Assembly (NCBI GenBank): GCA_015063655.1
Contig: SVTU01000022.1
Span: 1-14,533, forward strand
Reading direction: 5' to 3'
Source: Oscillospiraceae bacterium
GTDB lineage: Bacteria; Bacillota; Clostridia; Oscillospirales; CAG-272
DNA length: 14,533 bases
Shown one piece after another: positions 7,250 through 13,056 of this stretch. The translations under genes were made by a program, and so were the position numbers. Below the pieces are notes generated by a model. That model was not told where the DNA came from, did not search any database, and worked only from the letters and a program-made list of their open reading frames with translations. Position 1 is the stretch's first letter. Each line of letters opens with the position of its first letter.

Positions 7250-7359
7250 GGCAAAGAAGGCCGAGGTCGCCTTGCGGTATGATCCGTCAAGAGCAAAGCA
7301 CACGGGAATAGCGCAAGGCATACATACAACTGTTTTTTATAAAATATTCAAAAAGGATA

Positions 7360-7388
7360 TTTTCAAAAGCCAATATTTGATGTATAAT
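7360..7388 (+). promoter_or_regulatory. Sigma-A-type promoter of the SLOG gene
   Basis: TTTTCA (7360-7365), a 17-nt spacer and a perfect TATAAT (7383-7388). The expected start near 7395 gives a leader of about 25 nt that contains the ribosome binding site AAAGGGGG. Confidence 0.65.
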
Positions 7389-7419
7389 AAGAACAGTATA
7401 TGCGAAAGGGGGCGATAGG

Positions 7420-7878
7420 GTGATTTGCTGCTTTACGGGACACCGAAATATTGAGGCGGAGGATATGATGAAGCTTCCCTCCAAGCTTGACGAATGCATC
7501 GAAGCTCTTGTTGGACGTGGCATTACCACCTTCCGCACGGGTGGCGCCTTGGGCTTTGATACGCTGGCGGCCCTGAAGGTGCTGGATAAAAAGAAGAAAT
7601 ACCCCCATATCCGCCTTGAGCTGATCCTGCCGTGCCGTGACCAAGCACGCACCTGGCAGGAGCGCAACGTGCAGGTGTATCGCTATATTCTTGAGCGTTC
7701 CGACCGTGTATCATACGTGACCGATACCTACACCCCCACCTGTATGCATGAGCGAAACCGCCGACTTGTGGACGGTAGTGCCGTGTGCGTGGCCTATTGC
7801 ACCAACGCCGAGGGCGGTACGGCCTATACCTGCCGCTATGCCGAGAAAAACGGCGTTGAGGTTGTGGAGATCCTGTGA
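7420..7878 (+). CDS. SLOG-fold protein, YpsA/DUF1273-like
   Basis: A 152-residue cytoplasmic protein. TGHR (6-9) begins the first strand-loop of a Rossmann-like fold. GGALGFDTLAA (41-51) is the characteristic nucleotide-binding Gly-rich segment. LILPCRDQARTW (68-79) and EGGTAYT (131-137) complete the SLOG/DUF1273 pattern. B. subtilis YpsA, the best-known relative, is linked to cell division, but the ligand and reaction are not settled. Related SLOG proteins sense or process nucleotide signals in anti-phage systems, yet here there is no partner effector gene, so a housekeeping role is more likely. The start is GTG at 7420 behind AAAGGGGG (7406-7412); no upstream ATG fits. It stands alone, with its own promoter and a terminator shared with cysS. 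Confidence 0.8.
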   Translation: MICCFTGHRNIEAEDMMKLPSKLDECIEALVGRGITTFRTGGALGFDTLAALKVLDKKKKYPHIRLELILPCRDQARTWQERNVQVYRYILERSDRVSYVTDTYTPTCMHERNRRLVDGSAVCVAYCTNAEGGTAYTCRYAEKNGVEVVEIL

Positions 7879-7896
7879 GGTCCGTTTTACGATACG

Positions 7897-7938
7897 AAAA
7901 AGCACCGCAGAGGCAAACGCTTCTGCGGTGCTTTTTTT
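7897..7938. terminator. Bidirectional terminator between the SLOG gene and cysS
   Basis: AAAAAGCACCGCAGA (7897-7911) pairs with TCTGCGGTGCTTTTT (7922-7936) around a 10-nt loop. T's continue on the plus strand, and the A run gives a U tract on the minus strand. It lies between the two converging stop codons (7876-7878 and 7945-7947). Confidence 0.9.
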
Positions 7939-7944
7939 GTGTGA

Positions 7945-9390
7945 TTACGACTCTAACGTAAAGGTCGTGCCCTGCGGGGTATCGATGAGAAGGATACCGC
8001 GGGCGGCAAGCTCGTTGCGGATGCGGTCGGCGGTGGCAAAGTCCTTGGCCTTCTTGGCATTCTTGCGCTCCTCGATGAGGGCCATGACCTCAGATACGAG
8101 GGCGGGGTCGGCATCGGGAATGGCAAGCGTGGGGGCGGCCTTCTTCTTTTTCTCCGCCTCGGCATGGGCGATCAGGTCAAGCCCCAGCACCGTGTCGTAT
8201 TCCGCAATGAGTGCAAGCTTGGTGGCGGCATTGGTCTTGGCCTTCAGCACGTCGTACAGAGCGGTAACGGCAAGAGAGGTATTGAGGTCGTTGTCAAGTG
8301 CATCGCAGAAGCCCTTTCGCAAGGCCTGTGCGGCCGCCTCGTCCACGCTCTCGCTCTTGGCGGCGTCAAGCATGGGTACGATCTTCTGAATGATCTTGTT
8401 ATAGGCGATGACGGTGTTATCCAAATTCTCATAGGAGAATACCAAGGATTTGCGGTAGTGGGACTGCAGGCAGAAGAGACGGTAAACCAAGGGATCGTAG
8501 CCCTTGCTTTCCAGAAGAGATACGGTGAGAAATTCGCCCTTGCTCTTGCTCATCTTTCCACCCGTGGTGTTGAGGTGGTGGACGTGGAACCAATAATTGC
8601 ACCACTTATGCCCCACGTATGCCTCACTCTGCGCGATCTCATTGGTGTGGTGGGGGAAGGCGTTGTCGATGCCGCCGCAGTGGAGATCGAGGTATTCGCC
8701 CAGGTGCTTCATGCTGATGCAGGAGCATTCGATATGCCAGCCGGGGTAGCCAACACCCCAGGGGCTATCCCATTTCAGCTCTTGGTCGTCAAACTTGGAC
8801 TTGGTGAACCACAGCACGAAATCGGCCTTATTTCTCTTGTTGCCGTCCGCTTCCACGCCCTCACGTACGCCAACGGCGAGGTCATCCTCGTTGAAGTCGT
8901 TAAATACGTAGTAGGTGGAGAGCTTGGAGGTATCAAAATAGATGTTGCCGCCTGCCTCGTAGGCATAGCCCTTGTCAAGCAGAGAGGTGATGACCTCAAT
9001 AAAGCTGTCGATACAGCCCGTAGCTGGGGCTACCACGTCGGGGCGCTTGATGTTGAGCTTTTCACAATCGGCAAAGAAGGCGTCGGTGTAGAACTTGGCG
9101 ATCTCCATCACGGTCTTCTTCTCACGCTTCGCACCCTTGAGCATTTTGTCCTCGCCCGTGTCGGCATCGCTCGTCAGATGACCGACGTCTGTGATGTTCA
9201 TCACACGGGTGACGTCTAAGCCCGTATAGCGCAGGTATTTTTCAAGGACGTCCTCCATGATATAGCTACGGAGATTGCCGATATGGGCAAAGTGATACAC
9301 GGTAGGTCCGCAGGTATACATGCTGACCTTTCCCGGCTCGTTGGGAACAAATTCTTCTCTTTTTCTCGTTAGGGAATTATACAGTAGCAT
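7945..9390 (-). CDS. cysS: Cysteinyl-tRNA synthetase
   Basis: A 481-residue class I aminoacyl-tRNA synthetase that charges tRNA-Cys with cysteine. The ATP-binding HIGH motif appears as HIGN (36-39) in VYHFAHIGNLRS, and the KMSKS loop is intact (279-283). The zinc ligands that select cysteine are Cys27, Cys222, His247 and Glu251. The C-terminal helical part ends with ERKNAKKAKDFATADRIRNE, typical of the tRNA-anticodon region in this family. It lies 22 nt behind cysE, with its own ribosome binding site AGAAGGA 7 nt before ATG 9390. Because cysE is preceded by a cysteine T-box, both genes should rise when tRNA-Cys is uncharged. All key residues are present. Confidence 0.97.
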   Translation of the reverse strand: MLLYNSLTRKREEFVPNEPGKVSMYTCGPTVYHFAHIGNLRSYIMEDVLEKYLRYTGLDVTRVMNITDVGHLTSDADTGEDKMLKGAKREKKTVMEIAKFYTDAFFADCEKLNIKRPDVVAPATGCIDSFIEVITSLLDKGYAYEAGGNIYFDTSKLSTYYVFNDFNEDDLAVGVREGVEADGNKRNKADFVLWFTKSKFDDQELKWDSPWGVGYPGWHIECSCISMKHLGEYLDLHCGGIDNAFPHHTNEIAQSEAYVGHKWCNYWFHVHHLNTTGGKMSKSKGEFLTVSLLESKGYDPLVYRLFCLQSHYRKSLVFSYENLDNTVIAYNKIIQKIVPMLDAAKSESVDEAAAQALRKGFCDALDNDLNTSLAVTALYDVLKAKTNAATKLALIAEYDTVLGLDLIAHAEAEKKKKAAPTLAIPDADPALVSEVMALIEERKNAKKAKDFATADRIRNELAARGILLIDTPQGTTFTLES

Positions 9391-9412
9391 AGTTTTTTCC
9401 TTCTATTTCCAT

Positions 9413-10153
9413 TTATTTTTTTGCTTTTTTGAGAGCGTCAAGCTCTTCTTCGAGTGCCGAGAGCTTGCTCTCAAGTGCCTTGATCTGTTGAGCGATGGGG
9501 TCAGGAATGTGGATCTGGTCGAGATCGTCCACACGCATGCCCTCCTTGCGCACGACCTTGGCGGGAATGCCCACGGCGGTGCTGTTTTCGGCAATGTCCT
9601 GCAAAAGAACGGCGCCTGCGGCGACCTTGGAGTTATCTCCGATGACAACGGGGCCAAGCACCTTAGCACCCGCTCCTACCATAACGTGATTGCCAAGCGT
9701 GGGGTGACGCTTGCCCACGTCCTTACCCGTACCGCCCAGTGTAACGCCCTGGTAGATGGTACAGCCGTCGCCGATCTCAGCGGTCTCGCCGATCACCACG
9801 CCCATGCCGTGGTCGATCACAAGCCCCTTGCCGATGGTAGCACCGGGGTGGATCTCAATGCCCGTGATGTTGCGAGCCAGCTGGCTGATGGCTCGGGCGG
9901 GGAAAAACTTGCCGTTTTGGTAGAGTCTGTGTGCCAGGCGATAGGCCATGAGCGCATGAACCCCGGGATAAAGCAAAAGCACCTCGGCGTTGCTTCGTGC
10001 GGCAGGGTCACGCTCACGCACGGCCTGCACGTCGTCCTTGACGGTGGCAATGGCTGTCTTTAACTCCTTGGAAGCCGTTTTGACGCAGGACTGTATCTGC
10101 TCCTTACTCGGGACGCTGACGCCCTGCTTGATGCTGTGCATATTGATCTTCAT
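9413..10153 (-). CDS. cysE: Serine O-acetyltransferase
   Basis: A 246-residue enzyme that makes O-acetylserine from serine and acetyl-CoA, the first step of cysteine synthesis. An N-terminal helical region (1-90) precedes a left-handed beta-helix of hexapeptide repeats (about 97-200). This includes GIEIHPGATIGKGLVIDHGMGVVIGE with the catalytic His115, then VTLGGTGKDVGKRHPTLGN and the IPAKVV exit. The C-terminus adds an acidic/basic coiled coil (about 222-244, LESKLSALEEELDALKK). ATG 10153 is chosen since GGAGG lies 8 nt upstream; an ATG five codons earlier overlaps that site. The T-box leader in front and cysS behind make a cysteine supply and charging operon. No cysK is present in the window. 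Confidence 0.96.
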   Translation of the reverse strand: MKINMHSIKQGVSVPSKEQIQSCVKTASKELKTAIATVKDDVQAVRERDPAARSNAEVLLLYPGVHALMAYRLAHRLYQNGKFFPARAISQLARNITGIEIHPGATIGKGLVIDHGMGVVIGETAEIGDGCTIYQGVTLGGTGKDVGKRHPTLGNHVMVGAGAKVLGPVVIGDNSKVAAGAVLLQDIAENSTAVGIPAKVVRKEGMRVDDLDQIHIPDPIAQQIKALESKLSALEEELDALKKAKK

Positions 10154-10398
10154 GAGGAATACCTCCATACAAAAATAAACGGTAACACGCCTGTGCTTTG
10201 CACAGAGGCGTGTTACCGCGGTTCCACTCTGCTTGGCGTGGGATACACGCCGTCTCGATGCCTTTAACGCAGGCGTACGTCAGTCTCCGCGGTGCACAAG
10301 CCGCCGCTGTTGCATGCGCCGCTCTCAGCCAAGGCGGCATTCTCTGTTTGCACAGCTTATGCGGTTTCTTCCGTTTCACGGACCGATGGGGTGCTTAC
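10154..10398 (-). ncRNA. Cysteine-specific T-box riboswitch leader of cysE-cysS
   Basis: The minus strand carries the T-box sequence AGAGTGGAACCGCG (10230-10217), followed at once by a terminator hairpin, 64 nt before cysE. Upstream, AGAGA (10345-10341) and GCTGAGAG (10329-10322) match conserved Stem I elements near the distal loop. Two possible specifier codons on the 3' side both read TGC (Cys): 10296-10294, followed by A and placed below the distal helix, which I favour; and 10314-10312, which can instead pair within the stem. Uncharged tRNA-Cys would bind the specifier with its anticodon and the T-box bulge with its free NCCA end. That favours the antiterminator, so transcription of cysE-cysS continues when cysteine charging is low. 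A hairpin GGCGTG/CACGCC at about 10249-10233 fits Stem III. Confidence 0.93.
10171..10217 (-). terminator. Regulated terminator of the T-box leader
   Basis: GGTAACACGCC and GGCGTGTTACC (10217-10207 and 10191-10181) form a perfect 11-bp stem, extended inward by TGTGC/GCACA. The U-rich tract GTTTATTTTT follows (10180-10171). Its 5' arm overlaps the T-box sequence, so it excludes the antiterminator fold. Confidence 0.92.
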
Positions 10399-10404
10399 GC
10401 TACC

Positions 10405-10433
10405 ATTATACACGAAGCGGCAGCATTTGTAAA
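10405..10433 (-). promoter_or_regulatory. Sigma-A promoter of the T-box cysE-cysS operon
   Basis: TTTACA (10433-10428), a 17-nt spacer, then a perfect TATAAT (10410-10405) on the minus strand. The expected start is near 10398. The -35 begins only 17 nt after the stop of the RHH gene, and no terminator is seen between, so upstream transcripts may also run into the T-box. Confidence 0.8.
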
Positions 10434-10449
10434 CACCTTTATGAAAAAT

Positions 10450-10662
10450 TTATTGTTCTTCTTTTTTATACTCGGCAATATCGATACTGCGCAACGCCGC
10501 TTCGGGGATTTTGCCCTTGGTGCGCTCGAAATAGGCGATATTATTGCGAAGCATAAAATTGAACTGATTGGCGGGTGTGCGGTTCTCCTGCTCGCTGACG
10601 TACAGAAAGCGGCGCAGCATATCCTCGGACACACGCAGTGTGATCTCACATGAGCTTTTCAT
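10450..10662 (-). CDS. Small ribbon-helix-helix-like protein
   Basis: A 70-residue protein. Residues 4-11 (SCEITLRV) look like the DNA-contacting beta strand of a ribbon-helix-helix fold. Two helices follow, SEDMLRRFLYVSEQEN and ANQFNFMLRNNIAYFERT, separated by a short turn with Arg-Thr-Pro. The pattern resembles small Clostridia proteins beginning ITIRV that carry two helices and are Arc/CopG-like. A charged tail (GKIPEAALRSIDIAEYKKEEQ) completes it. The ATG is only 2 nt behind the stop of the LRR surface-protein gene, and its ribosome binding site (GGAAAG, 11 nt away) lies inside that gene's last codons, so translation is probably coupled. RHH proteins usually act as dimeric repressors, often of their own operon. 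No toxin gene accompanies it, so an antitoxin role is unsupported. DNA binding is inference from the fold pattern. Confidence 0.7.
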   Translation of the reverse strand: MKSSCEITLRVSEDMLRRFLYVSEQENRTPANQFNFMLRNNIAYFERTKGKIPEAALRSIDIAEYKKEEQ

Positions 10663-10664
10663 CT

Positions 10665-11753
10665 TTATTTTTTCTTTCCGTTCTTATCGTTTTTGCGAAC
10701 CGTTCCGTGTGCCGCCTTTGCCTTCTTGTCGGCACGGACGAGCAGAAAAGCACCAACGCCGATGGCGATCATGACCACAGCGAAAATGACGATGCCGATA
10801 ACGGTGGTGGTGGAGATAGGCTCCTTTTCCTTTTCGGTGGTCTCGGGGGCTTCGGTCTCCTCCTCCTCTGCGGCATCCTTGGTATACGTAACGGTGTACG
10901 AAAGGTCGGTTCCGTACACGTGACCGCTTACGGTCAGCTTATCAGCCGTATAGCCCTCCTTGACGGGGGAAACGATGCTGAAGGAGCCGTTGTAGGGAAT
11001 ATCGGTCTTGACCTCATCCTCAAACACCGTTTCACCGCTCTCGTCCACGTAGTGAACGGTGACAGAGGCGGCCGCCGTAGCGGATGAGGCAAACTTGGCG
11101 TCATCAAAATCTACGCTTGCCTTTTCAAAGGCGGTCTCGTCCACGTCGTCCTCGCCGATGGCGGGAGACAGGAGCAGGTTGTCAAGCTCTGAGCAATAGT
11201 AGAAGGTCTGTTCCTTGATGGTCACGTCTCCGAGAATGGCGGCCTCGGTGGCACCGGAGCAAAGGGCAAAGGCACGAGAGCCGAGAGAGGAGACTGAGGC
11301 GGGCACGAAGGCGGCCTTGAGGCTGTGGCAGCCCTCAAAGGCACTGTCACCGATGGCGGTTAGCGACGTAGGAAGATCGGCGTTTTCCAGCTTGCCGCAG
11401 AAGGCAAAGGCATAATCGCCGATGGTGGCCAGAGAATCGGGCAGGGAAACCTCGGTCAAAGCGGATGCACCGTAGAAGGCATAGTCGGAAACGGTGCTGA
11501 TGTCCTCGCCCACCTCAATGCTCTCTACGTAAGCAATGACGGAAGCCCACGGCACGTCAGTGGCGCTGTCGTAATCCGCCATCTCACCCGAGCCTGTGAG
11601 GGAGAGAGACTTATCGTCGGAATCATAGCTCCAGTCAATATCGTCTCCGCACGTGCCCTCGGCATTGGCGGGGCCTGACTTGCAGGAGACAACGGTAAGC
11701 AGAAGGGCCAGCAGCACAAGGCAAAGCCCTGCGGTCTTGATCATGTTTTTCAT
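10665..11753 (-). CDS. BspA-type leucine-rich-repeat/MucBP surface lipoprotein
   Basis: A 362-residue exported protein. The signal peptide ends in a lipobox (VVSC) with Cys24 as the lipidated residue. Residues about 33-75 hold the CGDDIDWSYD... region with GSGEMADYDSATDVPW that commonly opens BspA-like proteins. LRR_5 repeats follow (about 80-215), built on the pattern LPxSLxxIGDxAFxxC. Residues 229-292 form a MucBP-like domain (VTVHYVDESGETV, GYTADKLTV). An acidic Thr/Glu stretch (295-313) leads to a C-terminal membrane helix (about 315-339) and a basic tail. Having both a lipobox and a C-terminal helix is unusual; it would fix both ends to the membrane, or only one signal is used. BspA-like repeats and MucBP domains are linked to adhesion, but the partner is unknown. 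ATG 11753 follows AAAGGA; the frame runs 27 codons further upstream without a ribosome binding site. Confidence 0.88.
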   Translation of the reverse strand: MKNMIKTAGLCLVLLALLLTVVSCKSGPANAEGTCGDDIDWSYDSDDKSLSLTGSGEMADYDSATDVPWASVIAYVESIEVGEDISTVSDYAFYGASALTEVSLPDSLATIGDYAFAFCGKLENADLPTSLTAIGDSAFEGCHSLKAAFVPASVSSLGSRAFALCSGATEAAILGDVTIKEQTFYYCSELDNLLLSPAIGEDDVDETAFEKASVDFDDAKFASSATAAASVTVHYVDESGETVFEDEVKTDIPYNGSFSIVSPVKEGYTADKLTVSGHVYGTDLSYTVTYTKDAAEEEETEAPETTEKEKEPISTTTVIGIVIFAVVMIAIGVGAFLLVRADKKAKAAHGTVRKNDKNGKKK

Positions 11754-11829
11754 GTAGAATGTTCCTTTCGGGTTTTCTGTTATCCTATAGCCGCAGGGCA
11801 TGCGTATTCGGCTCTCCACGACTATATAG

Positions 11830-11873
11830 TACAACAGATTTTACTCTATCTATTATACAACAGATTTTACTCT
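11830..11873. repeat. Exact 18-bp direct repeat in the LRR/RHH promoter
   Basis: TACAACAGATTTTACTCT occurs at 11830-11847 and again at 11856-11873: period 26 bp, with 8 bp between copies. On the minus strand, the upstream copy (11873-11856) fills most of the -35/-10 spacer and the first two bases of the -10. The other copy covers the likely transcription start. The upstream copy also contains the stop codon of the CDF gene. It may be a tandem operator or a local duplication. Confidence 0.9.
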
Positions 11874-11880
11874 CTGTCAA
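11852..11880 (-). promoter_or_regulatory. Fully consensus sigma-A promoter of the LRR-RHH unit
   Basis: TTGACA (11880-11875), a 17-nt spacer, then TATAAT (11857-11852): both boxes match consensus exactly. The -35 lies inside the last codons of the CDF transporter gene (stop 11869-11867). The start would be near 11845, giving a leader of about 90 nt to ATG 11753. Confidence 0.88.
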
Positions 11881-13027
11881 TGGTCATAACGGTAAAAAAT
11901 GTTTCGTCAAGCTCTTTGACGCTTTGCTCGACCTTCCTGCGTATCTCCTCGGGGGCTTTGGTGACCTCAAAGGGGATCACAAGGTCAAAGATCAGATTGG
12001 AGTGCGTGATGCCCCGAACGAAGCGAAAATCGTGAATGCGCAAGCGCTCGTCGATGGCCTTGACGCTCTGCGTGATGCGATCTCGGAGCTGATTGACCTC
12101 CTCGTCATCCGTGACGATGGGGTCCATGTGAACGGTGGCGTGAACGCAAAGCTCGGCTTCAATACGCTTCTCCACGGTGTCGATCATATCGTGCATGGCG
12201 ATGATATCCGCCTTGGCGTCCACCTCGGCATGGAAGGAGGCAATGGTGTTGCCGGGGCCGTAGCTATGCACTACCAGATCGTGAATGCCGAGTATATCGG
12301 GGTATTCCTCCGTCAGGCGGTGGATGCCTGTTACGATCTCGGGGTCGGGGGCATCGCCCAGAATGTGGTTTTTTGTTTCAATGAGAATCTTGATACCCGA
12401 GATGAGAATGACAACGGATACGGCAATGCCGAGATAGGCATCGGTGGAAAAGCCTGTTTGGTGTGTGATGATCATGCCCGCAAGCACAGCGGCCGTGGCG
12501 ATGGCATCCGAAAGGCTGTCGGCGGCGGTGGCACGAAGCACGGTGGAGTTGATGCGCTTGGCCACACGGCGGTTGAACAGCACCAGCCAAAGCTTAACGA
12601 GGACGGAAGCGGCCAGCACGCCGCCCACCCACCAGTTAAAGGAGGTCGTCTCGGGCGAAAACACCTTCTTGACCGATTCGATCAGAAGATCAAGTCCCAC
12701 GTTGAGAACGAGGAAGGACACGATCATGGAGGACACGTATTCCATGCGGGCGTGCCCGAAGGGGTGATCTCGGTCGGCGGGCTTTGCACTGATCTTGAAG
12801 CTGATAAGAGAGACGACCTGCGAGCCTGCGTCCGACAGATTGTTAACGGCATCTGCCGTGATGGCGATCGCCCCGCTGACCGCACCCACGATCAGCTTAC
12901 CCACGGCGAGCAGCAGGTTGAGCAATATGCCTACCGTGCTGGATAGCGTGCCGTATGCCCGCCTTACCTTGGGGTCTTGTGTGTTGGTATTGTCCTTGAT
13001 AAATAAGCGACATAAAAGAGACGTCAT
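11867..13027 (-). CDS. Cation diffusion facilitator (CDF) family transporter, probably manganese type
   Basis: A 386-residue proton-coupled metal exporter of the cytoplasmic membrane. The six-helix part spans about residues 25-215, and the cytoplasmic domain about 225-310 has the family's HDLVVHSYGPGN segment. A further 70 residues or so follow, longer than short CDF proteins such as YiiP. The transport site reads Asn62/Asp66 in ADAVNNLSD (helix 2) and Asp170/Asp174 in ADSLSD (helix 5). Zinc CDFs normally have a His in helix 5 (HxxxD), while DxxxD is the manganese-type signature, as in MntE-like proteins. DHPFGHARMEY (87-97) is the conserved loop after helix 2. Mn2+ export is therefore the best guess, without proof. 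ATG 13027 follows GAGG 7 nt upstream, 29 nt behind the MBOAT gene, so the two are probably co-transcribed. Confidence 0.92.
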   Translation of the reverse strand: MTSLLCRLFIKDNTNTQDPKVRRAYGTLSSTVGILLNLLLAVGKLIVGAVSGAIAITADAVNNLSDAGSQVVSLISFKISAKPADRDHPFGHARMEYVSSMIVSFLVLNVGLDLLIESVKKVFSPETTSFNWWVGGVLAASVLVKLWLVLFNRRVAKRINSTVLRATAADSLSDAIATAAVLAGMIITHQTGFSTDAYLGIAVSVVILISGIKILIETKNHILGDAPDPEIVTGIHRLTEEYPDILGIHDLVVHSYGPGNTIASFHAEVDAKADIIAMHDMIDTVEKRIEAELCVHATVHMDPIVTDDEEVNQLRDRITQSVKAIDERLRIHDFRFVRGITHSNLIFDLVIPFEVTKAPEEIRRKVEQSVKELDETFFTVMTIDRE

Positions 13028-13056
13028 GAATATACCTCAAAGAAAAAATAAAATAC

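Noticed and set aside
7156..7329. 58-codon N-terminal extension of the SLH protein
   Set aside because: A signal peptide and a GGAGG site mark ATG 7155 as the start; the extension would bury the signal peptide.
7420..7878. SLOG gene as part of an anti-phage defence system
   Set aside because: It stands alone with its own promoter and terminator, has no effector gene nearby, and resembles the YpsA housekeeping branch.
8164..9219. Plus-strand open frame of 351 codons
   Set aside because: It is antisense to cysS, which has all catalytic motifs; the plus-strand product shows no family pattern.
10104..10379. Possible small protein in the region upstream of cysE
   Set aside because: The stretch is a T-box leader with conserved sequence and structure; the open frame crosses the terminator and antiterminator and into cysE.
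10450..10662. RHH gene as the antitoxin of a toxin-antitoxin pair
   Set aside because: No small toxin gene lies beside it; the neighbours are a surface lipoprotein and the T-box operon.
11759..12946. Long plus-strand open frame (395 codons)
   Set aside because: It is antisense to the CDF transporter, has no recognisable domain or ribosome binding site, and its composition is explained by the GC-rich codons of the real gene.
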